Below the pieces are notes generated by a model. The model did not search any database and had not been told where the DNA came from. It saw nothing but the letters and a program-made list of their open reading frames with translations. DNA of 51,971 bases from Azoarcus sp. (GTDB taxonomy: Bacteria; Pseudomonadota; Gammaproteobacteria; Burkholderiales; Rhodocyclaceae). Location: NCBI GenBank assembly GCA_030604735.1, contig JAUVVG010000028.1, forward strand, positions 1 to 51,971, given 5' to 3'. Made by a program: the position numbers and the translations under genes. Below, piece by piece: positions 1 through 7,382 of the stretch; positions within the stretch are counted from its first letter, which is position 1; the number at the start of each line of letters is the position of its first letter.

Positions 1-395
1 ACGCATCCATGCTTTGCGCCCGCGAGATGCGCGGGAGCAGCTCCAGCGCAAACGCGGTGATCTCCTTCTTCACCAGCTGCTCGACCCGTTTGGCGTCGTA
101 CCAGGGTTGCAGCATGCCGATCAGCACGCTGCCCGGCTTCATCTTGGCGAGCAATTTGGACGGCGGTGGCTGCACGCACAGCAGCACGTCGGCCTCACCG
201 AAGATGTCGCTGCCGGAATCGGCCAGGCGTACCTCGGCAAACGCTTCGTCACGATAGTGCGCCGGTACGCCAGCGCCTTTCTCGAGCACGATCTCCGCGC
301 CCAAGCCTTGATACTTCTTCACCACATCCGGCACCACTGGCAGACGACGCTCGCCCGCCAGGGTCTCCGATGCTACGCCTATCAATAGAGGCATT
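1..395 (-). CDS. pntA: NAD(P) transhydrogenase subunit alpha, N-terminal part (runs off left edge)
   Basis: The reverse strand from an ATG at 395 reads MPLLIGVASETLAGERRLPV and stays open to the window edge (131 codons). It is rich in features of the PntA domain I N-terminus: the opening GVASET..GERR, a KYQGLGAEIVLEKGAG segment, and LLCVQPPP followed by GSVLIGMLQPW. The enzyme couples hydride transfer between NADH and NADP+ to proton movement across the inner membrane. A good ribosome site (GGGAGG) lies about 8 bases before the ATG. Because the C-terminus is missing I cannot tell whether this is full-length PntA or the split PntAA form. pntB should follow beyond the left edge. The family call is confident. 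Confidence 0.9.
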
Positions 396-460
396 ACCGT
401 CCTCCCACAAAGTGTGTTGGATTGGTTCAATCATGAGGGGCAGCCAAGCACGCCGACCCG

Positions 461-479
461 GTTCGCAAGCGTTGCGAAC
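461..479. promoter_or_regulatory. Perfect 19-base dyad upstream of pntA
   Basis: GTTCGCAA (461-468) and TTGCGAAC (472-479) are exact reverse complements around the 3-base centre GCG. The element lies 66 bases upstream of the pntA start. Its length and short spacer fit a dimeric regulator operator better than a terminator, since no T-run follows on either strand. I do not recognise the consensus. Confidence 0.4.
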
Positions 480-610
480 ATGACCGATGACAGCCATGGC
501 GCGCATCTATTCGACCCGCCCCATGGCTAGCGCATCACACGTCGCTCGCCACGAAAATCTTGTTTTTTCTCCCCACCGCTTGCGCAGTTCATACAAGCGC
601 CGCATCCCGG

Positions 611-638
611 ATAATACTGATGCGGGCGGTAATCGCAA
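611..638 (-). promoter_or_regulatory. Candidate sigma-70 promoter for pntA
   Basis: On the minus strand TTGCGA (633-638) is followed after 16 bases by TATTAT (611-616), five of six matches to the -10 consensus. Transcription would start near 604 and read toward pntA. This is the best promoter-like pair in the gap, judged by eye only. Confidence 0.4.
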
Positions 639-782
639 ACCTGTTTTGCCCAAGCTCGCACGGCAGACCGGTGCCTTGCGGGTTGGGTCCGCGTCGCTGA
701 TGCGTCGCGCTGTATGCAAAATGGGGAGTCCTCGGGCGTGGCCAATGCCAAGGCAGTTCGCGCCGCCCAGCAGGCCTCGGCG

Positions 783-802
783 CCCACGGTATTGACCGTG
801 GG
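783..802 (-). terminator. GC hairpin downstream of the PP2C gene
   Basis: CCCACGGT (783-790) pairs with ACCGTGGG (795-802) around the tetraloop ATTG, 37 bases beyond the phosphatase stop. There is no T-run, so it may be a weak terminator or 3'-end stabiliser. Confidence 0.35.
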
Positions 803-838
803 GCGGGACCGGCTGGCATGGTCGACCTGGAGAAGCCC

Positions 839-1597
839 TCAGCTTTGCTTGCCGGCCTCGACGAACCGGATAATGGCCAGCGAGATGTTGTCACCGCCGC
901 CAGCCGCACGCTCCCTGGCCTCCTTGACCAGCACGCTCGCGGCATGCCGCGCCGGCATCGAAGACACGATGCGCGCGAGCTCTTGTTCCGGGAAATACGC
1001 CCACAATCCGTCCGAACACAGCAAAAAGCTGTCGCCGGCGGTCAAGGGCGAAGTTTCACCGAAGCTCATCTGAGGTTCTCGATCGCTGCCCAGGCAGGAC
1101 AACAGCACGTTTCGCTGCGGGTGGGTCATTGCGGCGGCGGCATCCAGGCGTCCGCGTCGCTGCAACTCCCCGACGACCGAATGATCGAGGCTGCGGCTGA
1201 GCACGGTCTCACCGCGAAAATGATAGATTCGCGAATCTCCGCAATGCACCCAGTCCACCCGGTCCGGCTGAAGCAGCAAGACCACCGCGGTGCTGTGCGG
1301 ATCCTTCTCGGTGGTAAAGCGGGTCAGGCGAATCACCACATGCGCTTCATTGACGATGCTTTCCAGCAGGTGGCGGGGGGTCTCGGTCGTGGGTTTGAAA
1401 GCCTCGAAGTTCTGGCGGGCCTTGAGCAGCACCTGTTCGGCAGCCATGGACCCACCGCTATGCCCGCCCATCCCGTCGGCGAGCACAGCCATCATCATGC
1501 CAGGCCGGGTCGGGTGGGGCAGCAAGGTGACTTTGTCCTGCTGCTCGGCCCGATCGCCGACATGACGGGCTACACAAGTCTCAACGGTGAGTGGCAT
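839..1597 (-). CDS. PP2C-family serine/threonine protein phosphatase
   Basis: The 252-residue protein is a compact bacterial PP2C (PPM) catalytic domain, a metal-dependent phosphatase acting on phosphoserine/phosphothreonine in the cytoplasm. Visible motifs in order are DGMGGHSGG near residue 42 (metal-binding Asp and Gly), HCGDSRIY near 118, LLCSDGLW near 190 and GGGDNISLAI near the end (second metal Asp). There are no membrane segments. Stp/PppA-type enzymes of this size often partner with Hanks-type kinases or FHA proteins of type VI secretion, but no kinase or FHA gene lies in this window, so the substrate is unknown. No clear ribosome site precedes the ATG. Confidence 0.85.
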   Translation of the reverse strand: MPLTVETCVARHVGDRAEQQDKVTLLPHPTRPGMMMAVLADGMGGHSGGSMAAEQVLLKARQNFEAFKPTTETPRHLLESIVNEAHVVIRLTRFTTEKDPHSTAVVLLLQPDRVDWVHCGDSRIYHFRGETVLSRSLDHSVVGELQRRGRLDAAAAMTHPQRNVLLSCLGSDREPQMSFGETSPLTAGDSFLLCSDGLWAYFPEQELARIVSSMPARHAASVLVKEARERAAGGGDNISLAIIRFVEAGKQS

Positions 1598-1691
1598 GGT
1601 CTGACAAAGTCTGGCAATGAGAAATCATAGCAACAGGCCTGCCAGATCGGGCACACTTCACGGTCATCGGCCTCACGCTTGACCCAGCATT

Positions 1692-1720
1692 CGTGACAAA
1701 TGTCACGGACAACACACTAT
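1692..1720 (+). promoter_or_regulatory. Palindrome overlapping a candidate promoter for the MaoC gene
   Basis: CGTGAC (1692-1697), AAAT, GTCACG (1702-1707) form a perfect 6-base-arm dyad. The same bases contain GTGACA (1693-1698), a 5/6 match to the -35 box, followed after 16 bases by CACTAT (1715-1720) as a weak -10. A repressor bound to the dyad would block the -35. This placement also puts the upstream in-frame ATG (1700) inside the promoter, favouring the downstream GTG start at 1742. Confidence 0.35.
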
Positions 1721-1741
1721 CGGATAGAAAAGGAGCAAACC

Positions 1742-2179
1742 GTGTTTCCAGGACGTGGATACAACGAGATCAAACCGGGTGACGTTTTCACCACCACGAT
1801 GACACTGACTGAAACCCATATCGTGCTGGGTGCCGGTCTGTTCGGTGATTTCAACCCGCTGCACATCAACCAGCGCTTCGCCGAAGGCAGCCGCTTCGGC
1901 ACCCGGATCGCACACGGCTACCTGACGACCTCGTTCATGGCGGCGCAACTCGGCATGATCTTCCACGGCACTGCCATCGCCTATGTCGAACACACCTCGC
2001 GCTTTACCGCCCCGGTGCGCCCCGGAGACACGCTGACCATAGCCTGGACTGTGGCCGAACTGGCCGACAAGCCCAAGCATCAGGGCGGCATGGTCAGCCT
2101 CAGCGGGGTCTGCACCAACCAGGACGACGAGAAAGTCGCCGAGGCCGATGCCAAGATTCTGGTCGCGAACAATGCTTGA
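1742..2179 (+). CDS. MaoC-family (hot-dog fold) dehydratase
   Basis: Translation from GTG 1742 gives 145 residues with the MaoC/R-hydratase signature: GDFNPLHIN carries the catalytic Asp and His, and RIAHGYLTTSFMAA follows about 20 residues later. Such proteins hydrate trans-2-enoyl-CoA (or related acyl-CoA) to 3-hydroxyacyl-CoA, in fatty-acid, polyhydroxyalkanoate or dicarboxylic acid pathways. The frame also opens at ATG 1700, but AAAAGGAG (1728-1735) lies 6 bases before GTG 1742, and the 14 upstream residues are not hydratase-like, so I chose the GTG. It stands alone and divergent from the phosphatase; the substrate cannot be read from context. Confidence 0.85.
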   Translation: MFPGRGYNEIKPGDVFTTTMTLTETHIVLGAGLFGDFNPLHINQRFAEGSRFGTRIAHGYLTTSFMAAQLGMIFHGTAIAYVEHTSRFTAPVRPGDTLTIAWTVAELADKPKHQGGMVSLSGVCTNQDDEKVAEADAKILVANNA

Positions 2180-2185
2180 CGTGAA

Positions 2186-2201
2186 AGTCGCCGTGGCGAC
2201 T
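2186..2201. terminator. Hairpin between convergent MaoC and glcF genes
   Basis: AGTCGCC (2186-2192) and GGCGACT (2195-2201) form a perfect 7-base stem with a 2-base centre, 7 bases past the MaoC stop. On the minus strand it is followed by TTTCACG, a weak T-tract. Confidence 0.4.
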
Positions 2202-2250
2202 CACTCAGCTTCCCTTGCTCGCTTGCGGGGCGAAGGCGGGCTTTAGCTTC

Positions 2251-2290
2251 GCGCCCCACGGGCCGGGGTGCAAACCGATCCGTGGGGCGC
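2251..2290. terminator. Long inverted repeat in the 2180-2428 gap
   Basis: GCGCCCCACGG (2251-2261) and CCGTGGGGCGC (2280-2290) are exact reverse complements separated by 18 bases. The 249-base gap between the convergent MaoC and glcF genes has no credible gene. This GC-rich cruciform may act as a bidirectional terminator, although no T-run adjoins it. Confidence 0.4.
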
Positions 2291-2428
2291 GGAGCGGGGG
2301 TTGGGGAGGAGGGAAACGTTCATTATGGCTTTCGTGAACTGGGAGGACCGACGCCATGGCCGTTAGCGGTAGCGAAGAGCAGCAATTCAACGCCCCGCTC
2401 CGGCGTAGCAGGCGACTGTCCCCCCAAC

Positions 2429-3676
2429 TCAACCCGGCCTGCCGTGCAAGCGCTCGTCGAGCAACTCGATCCAGTGCCTCACCGGTACGGTCGCGCCGGC
2501 CTCGAGGTGGGTGATGCAACCGATATTGGCCGAGGCGATGCGCGCCGCACCGCCCTCGGTCAGGGCGGCCAGTTTGTTCTCGCGCAGGCGTCCGGACAAC
2601 GCCGGCTGCAGGATCGAGTAGGTACCGGCCGAACCGCAGCACAGATGCCCATCCCGCACCGGCGTTGTCTCGAAACCCGCCGCGCCCAGCAGCTTTTCGA
2701 CCACACCGCGGATTTTCAATCCGTGCTGCAAGGTGCAGGGGGCATGAAAGGCGACCTTTTCGCGCGGGCGGGTGCCATCGCTCCCGAGCAAGGGCGCCAG
2801 GCGTTCGCTTTCACCCGCGACGATTTCGCTGATATCACGGGTGAGACCGGCCACCGTCTCGGCCTTTTTCGCATAGGCCGGGTCGGCGGCGAGCATATGG
2901 CCGTAGTCCTTGACCTGGGTCCCGCAACCGGATGCGGTCATCACGATCGCCTCGATCTCGCCACGCGCGATCGCCGGCCACCAGGCATCGATGTTGCGGC
3001 GGGCATCTGCCCGCCCGCCGTCCTGATCGTTCAGGTGGAAGCGGACTGCGCCGCAGCAGCCAGCGCCGGGCAACTCCTGCAGGGATACGCCGACCGCGTC
3101 GAGCACCCGCGCCGCCGCGGCATTGATCGAAGGGGCCATGGACGGCTGCACGCAACCGGCCAGCGCGAGCATGCGCCGCGAATGGCGGGGTGCCGGCCAG
3201 CCCCCCGCCGGGCGACTTTCCGGCACTTTTTCCTTGAGCTTGGCCGGCAGCAATCCTCGAACCGCACGCCCCATGCCCATCGCGGCACCGAACAGTTTGG
3301 TGCGCGGTACAAACTCGCGCAGCGCCCAGCGTACGGCCCGGTCCATGCCCTGACGCGGCACGCGCTGTTCGACGATGCCACGCCCGATATCGGCCAGCCG
3401 GCTGTAATGCACGCCCGACGGACAGGTCGTCTCGCAGGAGCGGCAGGTCAGGCAGCGGTCCAGATGCAAGCGGGTTTTCTCGGTGACGGGCGCGCCTTCC
3501 AGCAACTGTTTGACCAGATAGATCCTGCCCCGGGGGCCATCCAGCTCGTCTCCTAGCAGTTGATAGGTCGGACAGGTTGCGGTGCAAAATCCACAAGGCA
3601 CGCACTTGCGGAGAATCTCGTCCGCCTCGCGGCCTTCCGGGGTGTCCTTGATGAAATCGGCAAGCTGGGTCTGCAT
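2429..3676 (-). CDS. glcF: Glycolate oxidase iron-sulfur subunit GlcF
   Basis: The 415-residue protein starts MQTQLADFIKDT at 3676; the frame is open further upstream but that part overlaps glcE. It carries two ferredoxin-type [4Fe-4S] motifs, CVPCGFCTATCP near residue 22 and CLTCRSCETTCP near 74. Two CCG-domain motifs follow, GAGCCGAVRFHL and GHLCCGSAGTY, which in this family bind a further cluster. GlcF passes electrons from the flavin subunits GlcD/GlcE to the quinone pool at the inner membrane. The start is 2 bases after the glcE stop. Length matches E. coli GlcF (about 407). Confidence 0.95.
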   Translation of the reverse strand: MQTQLADFIKDTPEGREADEILRKCVPCGFCTATCPTYQLLGDELDGPRGRIYLVKQLLEGAPVTEKTRLHLDRCLTCRSCETTCPSGVHYSRLADIGRGIVEQRVPRQGMDRAVRWALREFVPRTKLFGAAMGMGRAVRGLLPAKLKEKVPESRPAGGWPAPRHSRRMLALAGCVQPSMAPSINAAAARVLDAVGVSLQELPGAGCCGAVRFHLNDQDGGRADARRNIDAWWPAIARGEIEAIVMTASGCGTQVKDYGHMLAADPAYAKKAETVAGLTRDISEIVAGESERLAPLLGSDGTRPREKVAFHAPCTLQHGLKIRGVVEKLLGAAGFETTPVRDGHLCCGSAGTYSILQPALSGRLRENKLAALTEGGAARIASANIGCITHLEAGATVPVRHWIELLDERLHGRPG

Positions 3677-3678
3677 GT

Positions 3679-4755
3679 TCAGAATCCGTTGTAGAGTCGG
3701 CCCGGATTGAAAATCCCCGCGGGGTCGAATGCCTGCTTGAGCTGGCGCTGAATCTGCATCAGGGCCGGCGACAACGGCTGGAACGCGGGTACCGACGCCT
3801 CCCCGCCCCGGAATCGGGTGGCATGCCCGCCCAGCGCGATCGCGCGTTCGCGAACCCGCTCGGCGGACGCAGCAGTGCGAAGCCAGCGCAACCCGCCGCC
3901 CCACTCGATCAGCTGATCACCGTCCAGTCCCAGCCACGGCGCCGCAGTCGGCACTGCCAGCCGCCATAACACGCCCCCGTTCTCTGTGGAATCGGCGAAG
4001 AAGGCATGCTGCTGCTCCCTGACCGAGATCCAGAAAGAGGTCGCTTCCGGGTCGGGCACCGTCTCGCCCCCCAGCCTTGTTACGGCCGACGCAACTGCGG
4101 CCGGCGCACCGGACAACCTCACCATCAACACGCCCCCATGCCAGGCGGACGCCGAGATCGGCAGGGGCTGTCCGCCCCAGCGGTTCAGCGCCTCGACCGC
4201 CTCGGCCTCGTTCATCGCGAAGCGCAGACTGGCCTCCAGCGCCGGACGGGGCAGGACCTTGAGCGAGACATCGACGATGGGCCCGAGGGTGCCTAGGCTG
4301 CCACAAACCAGCCGCGAAACGTCATAGCCGGCGACGTTCTTCATCACCTGTCCGCCAAAGGAGAGCAAGTCGCCCCGCCCGTCGATGATACGGACGCCGA
4401 GCACGAAATCCCGCACCGCACCGGCGGCCAATCGACGCGGACCGGACAGGCCGGTCGCAACCGCGCCACCCACCGTCGCCCCGGGACCGAAATGGGGCGG
4501 CTCGAAGGCCAGCATCTGGCCTTGCCCGGCCAGCACGTTCTCTAGTTCCACCAGCGGGGTGCCGCCATGCACGGTGACGACCAGCTCGGTCGGCTCATAG
4601 CTGACGACTCCGCTCAACTCGCGGGTATCGAACGACTCTCCGGCACACGACCCGCCATAGAAATCCTTTGACCCGCCCCCCTGGATCCGCAGCGGTGTGC
4701 CGGCCGAGGCCGCTTGCCGGACCCGTGCCTGCCAGCGCTCAATCACTTCCTTCAT
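3679..4755 (-). CDS. glcE: Glycolate oxidase FAD-binding subunit GlcE
   Basis: 358 residues from ATG 4755 (MKEVIERWQARVRQA). It shows the FAD-binding PCMH-fold features: LRIQGGGSKDFYGG near residue 25, GPGATVGGAVATGLSGPRR near 90, and GGQVMKNVAGYDVSRL near 130, then the C-terminal FNPGRLYNGF. GlcE is a shorter homologue of GlcD and is required with GlcD and GlcF for glycolate to glyoxylate oxidation. Its first 17 bases overlap the end of the small ORF at 4739-4894. An in-frame extension to 4791 exists, but family alignment from memory favours 4755. Confidence 0.93.
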   Translation of the reverse strand: MKEVIERWQARVRQAASAGTPLRIQGGGSKDFYGGSCAGESFDTRELSGVVSYEPTELVVTVHGGTPLVELENVLAGQGQMLAFEPPHFGPGATVGGAVATGLSGPRRLAAGAVRDFVLGVRIIDGRGDLLSFGGQVMKNVAGYDVSRLVCGSLGTLGPIVDVSLKVLPRPALEASLRFAMNEAEAVEALNRWGGQPLPISASAWHGGVLMVRLSGAPAAVASAVTRLGGETVPDPEATSFWISVREQQHAFFADSTENGGVLWRLAVPTAAPWLGLDGDQLIEWGGGLRWLRTAASAERVRERAIALGGHATRFRGGEASVPAFQPLSPALMQIQRQLKQAFDPAGIFNPGRLYNGF

Positions 4756-4894
4756 GAAACCCCCATTCCGAGGATGCGTCCTGTTGATCACGTTGCGCCT
4801 GCCAACCGGCCACGGCTCGAAGTGCCAGCCAGGATCCGATCAAGGACATCACCGGCACCACCACCAGCAAAAACTGTATCCACCCGGTACTCAT
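4739..4894 (-). CDS. Small single-pass membrane protein between glcD and glcE (uncharacterised)
   Basis: The minus strand from ATG 4894 encodes 51 residues: MSTGWIQFLLVVVPVMSLIG opens a hydrophobic helix (about residues 5-29), followed by a polar tail with WQAQRDQQDASSEW and ending EGSD. It begins 18 bases after the glcD stop and its stop overlaps glcE by 17 bases, so it sits inside the operon with typical translational coupling. A modest ribosome site (GAGGATGGG) precedes it. Predicted topology is N-out or N-in with one transmembrane segment. I do not recognise a family. It could anchor the otherwise soluble GlcD-GlcE-GlcF complex to the membrane, which is inference only. Confidence 0.6.
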   Translation of the reverse strand: MSTGWIQFLLVVVPVMSLIGSWLALRAVAGWQAQRDQQDASSEWGFHEGSD

Positions 4895-4912
4895 CGCTGA
4901 CCCATCCTCGCC

Positions 4913-6424
4913 TCAGAAACGGGGCAGTTCCGGATGCGGCAACTGCCCCCCACTGACCCGTATGCGGCCGTACTCGGCACAGCGATTCAAGGTCGGGATC
5001 GCCTTGCCCGGATTGAGCAGCCCGGCCGGGTCGAAGGCCGCCTTGACCCGGAAGAACATCGCCAGTTCGGGCCGGGTGAACTGCGAGCACATCTGATTGA
5101 TCTTCTCGATGCCGACGCCGTGTTCGCCAGTGACCGTCCCACCCAGTTCGACCGACAACTCCAGGATGTCGGCACCGAATTCCTCGGCCCGCTCGAGTTC
5201 GCCCGGCTGGTTGGCATCGAACAGGATCAGTGGATGCAGGTTGCCGTCACCGGCATGAAAGACGTTGATGCAGCGCAGGTCGTACTTGCGCTCCATGCTC
5301 TGGATCGCCTCGAGCATTTCGCCCACGCGCTTGCGTGGGATCGTGCCGTCCATGCAGTAGTAGTCGGGCGAGAGCCTGCCGGCTGCGGGGAATGCCGCCT
5401 TGCGCCCCGCCCAGAAACGCATTCGCTCGGCTTCGTCCCGCGAGACACGCACCTCGGTCGCGCCCCCGGCCTCGAGGACCTGGCGCATCCGCGCGATCTC
5501 GTCGGCCACCTCTTCCGGCGTGCCATCGGATTCGCACAACAGGATGGCCTTGGCGTCCAGCGGGTAACCGGCATGAACGAAGTCCTCTACTGCGACCGTG
5601 GCGGGCTGGTCCATCATCTCGAGACCCGCCGGAATGATGCCGGCCGCGATGATCGCAGCGACCGCGTCGCCCGCCTTGACCACATCGTCGAACGCGGCGA
5701 GCACACATTGCGCCAACTGCGGTTTCGGCGTGAGCTTGACCACCACCTCGGTGACGACCGCGAGCATGCCCTCGGATCCGATCACTGCCGCGAGCAGATC
5801 GTAGCCTGGGGCATCGGGCGCGAGGCTGCCGAACTCGACGATCTCGCCAGCAATGGTCACGCCCCTGACCTTCAGAACGTTGTGCACGGTGAGGCCGTAT
5901 TTCAGGCAATGCACCCCGCCCGAGTTCTCGGCGACATTGCCTCCAATCGTGCAGGCGATCTGGGACGAAGGATCCGGCGCATAGTAAAGTTCATGCACCG
6001 CGACCGCCTCTGAAATCGCGAGATTGCGCACCCCCGGCTGCACCACCGCGAGTCGTGAATGCGGATCGACCGACAGGATGCGGTTGAAGCGTGCCAGCGA
6101 CAGCAACACTCCGAAGGCATGCGGGGTCGCCCCGCCGGAAAGCCCGGTACCCGCACCACGGGCGACCACCGGCACCTGCAGTTCATGGCAAATTTTGAGG
6201 ATGGACACGACCTGATCCTCGGTGGTCGGCAAAACCACCACCATCGGCATCTGCCTGTAGGCCGACAAACCATCGCATTCGTATGGTTTGAGATCCTCCG
6301 ATTCGTACATCAGACTGCCGGCCGGCAACACCCGCGACAGGGCTTCGACCACACGTGCCTTGTCCACCGCCGAATAGTCACCTTCCTGCTCGCCAGCCAG
6401 TACGGCCTCCGAGATCGCACTCAT
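4913..6424 (-). CDS. glcD: Glycolate oxidase FAD-linked subunit GlcD
   Basis: 503 residues, close to E. coli GlcD (499). The FAD-binding PCMH domain has VPVVARGAGTGLSGGATP near 85, and IGGNVAENSGGVHCLKYG near 138. The C-terminal FAD-oxidase domain has FHAGDGNLHPLILFD with the catalytic-type histidine, and GTVTGEHGVGIEKI. It oxidises glycolate (and often D-lactate) to glyoxylate using FAD. The ATG overlaps the stop of the upstream GntR gene by 4 bases (ATGA), so the regulator and enzyme genes are co-transcribed. The presence of separate glcE and glcF makes a stand-alone D-lactate dehydrogenase unlikely. Confidence 0.95.
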   Translation of the reverse strand: MSAISEAVLAGEQEGDYSAVDKARVVEALSRVLPAGSLMYESEDLKPYECDGLSAYRQMPMVVVLPTTEDQVVSILKICHELQVPVVARGAGTGLSGGATPHAFGVLLSLARFNRILSVDPHSRLAVVQPGVRNLAISEAVAVHELYYAPDPSSQIACTIGGNVAENSGGVHCLKYGLTVHNVLKVRGVTIAGEIVEFGSLAPDAPGYDLLAAVIGSEGMLAVVTEVVVKLTPKPQLAQCVLAAFDDVVKAGDAVAAIIAAGIIPAGLEMMDQPATVAVEDFVHAGYPLDAKAILLCESDGTPEEVADEIARMRQVLEAGGATEVRVSRDEAERMRFWAGRKAAFPAAGRLSPDYYCMDGTIPRKRVGEMLEAIQSMERKYDLRCINVFHAGDGNLHPLILFDANQPGELERAEEFGADILELSVELGGTVTGEHGVGIEKINQMCSQFTRPELAMFFRVKAAFDPAGLLNPGKAIPTLNRCAEYGRIRVSGGQLPHPELPRF

Positions 6425-7191
6425 TCGCCTTTCTCCTCCTGATCGGTGACACGCCAGCGCGTCGGATCGAGCCCCAGCCGCGTCGCCGCCTCTACCAGAT
6501 GTGCCGCCGCGGCATTGCGGGCAGCAACCGGATCGCCTGTCGCGATCGCGTGATAAATCTCCTCATGCTCCTGCTGCGCCCGTCTCGCCCTTCCCGCCTG
6601 ATGACCGGTCTGGTTCCAGGTCGGCACCCGCGAATCGGTCAACTGGTGACCCATGAATGCCTGAAAACGCGCCAACTGCGGATTCTGGGTCGCCGCCGCC
6701 ACGGCGACATGAAATTCGTCATCATCCGCGACCGCGTCGGTGCCGAGCTCGATGGCACGGCGCATGCGCTCCATCGCCGACGCCATTCTCGCCAGATCAG
6801 CGGCCGTGCGGCGCATCGCGGCAAGTTCGGCCGCACCGGTCTCCATCAGGTAGCGCAACTCGAACACATCCGACAACTCCCTGGGCAGCGTCTCCACGGT
6901 GACCGGGCCCGGCGCGGCCAGGCGAAAGCTGGCCTCCCCCGGCAAGGCCGCCACGAAGGCCCCAGCCCCCTGACGCGTGGTGACACAGCCGTCCGCCTTC
7001 AAGCGGGAGATCGCCTCGCGGATCACGGCCCGACTGACACCGAAACGCTCGCACAAGGTTTTCTCGGTGGGCAGTTGCACCCCTGGCGCGAACTTCTCGG
7101 CCAGGATCCAGTGCGCGAGCTTCTCGGCAACCTCGTCGCTGAGCCTCGCCGAGCGCAAACGTTTACCCGCTCCACCGGACATCACACTCAT
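6421..7191 (-). CDS. glcC: GntR/FadR-family regulator of the glc operon (GlcC-like)
   Basis: About 256 residues from ATG 7191. The N-terminal winged helix contains LPTEKTLCERFGVSRAVIRE, the classic GntR recognition-helix region, then GAGAFVA. The C-terminal FCD domain is helical with ELRYLMETGAAELAA near 115, and HEEIYHAIATGD with the metal/effector-binding His near 215. FCD regulators sense small hydroxy- or dicarboxylic acids, and GlcC senses glycolate in E. coli. It is first in the operon and overlaps glcD by 4 bases. Alternative starts are GTG 7197 and ATG 7182; none has a clear ribosome site. A FadR-type operator lies 19 bases upstream, suggesting autoregulation. The gene symbol rests mainly on context. 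Confidence 0.82.
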   Translation of the reverse strand: MSVMSGGAGKRLRSARLSDEVAEKLAHWILAEKFAPGVQLPTEKTLCERFGVSRAVIREAISRLKADGCVTTRQGAGAFVAALPGEASFRLAAPGPVTVETLPRELSDVFELRYLMETGAAELAAMRRTAADLARMASAMERMRRAIELGTDAVADDDEFHVAVAAATQNPQLARFQAFMGHQLTDSRVPTWNQTGHQAGRARRAQQEHEEIYHAIATGDPVAARNAAAAHLVEAATRLGLDPTRWRVTDQEEKGE

Positions 7192-7209
7192 CCGCACGCC
7201 CCGCCAAAT

Positions 7210-7220
7210 TTGTCTGACAA
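7210..7220. promoter_or_regulatory. FadR-type operator TTGTCTGACAA at the glc promoter
   Basis: TTGTCTGACAA is a perfect 11-base dyad about the central T. It matches the TNGTNNNACNA form known for FadR-subfamily GntR regulators (FadR, PdhR, LldR, GlcC). It lies across the predicted transcription start of the glcC-glcD operon, where binding would block RNA polymerase. Confidence 0.7.
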
Positions 7221-7226
7221 CTTAGA

Positions 7227-7255
7227 ATGGTAGAACACGATGTTCCCCCTGTCAC
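7227..7255 (-). promoter_or_regulatory. Candidate promoter of the glcC-D-E-F operon
   Basis: On the minus strand GTGACA (7250-7255) and TACCAT (7227-7232) are separated by exactly 17 bases, with predicted start near 7220. The spacer contains a second dyad, GAACA-CGA-TGTTC (7233-7245), which could bind another regulator. The operator at 7210-7220 sits at the start point. Confidence 0.5.
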
Positions 7256-7382
7256 TACCGACCTTGTGATTGCGGCACAACCCTCGCCCTCGATGCCGGG
7301 AGCCGAAGAGGGATGACCACCTGCCGACTGTTCCAACACGACCGCAGGCGCGCCACGAGAGAGGTTCTTGTCAAATGTGCGA

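Larger units (their letters stand above)
396..838. other. Intergenic region between pntA and the PP2C gene
   Basis: This 443-base stretch shows no convincing coding sequence on either strand; the open frames crossing it have no family character and no ribosome sites. It holds a candidate pntA promoter (611-638), a perfect 19-base dyad (461-479) and a GC hairpin (783-802) just past the PP2C stop. If the promoter is right, pntA has a leader of about 200 bases. Confidence 0.5.
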
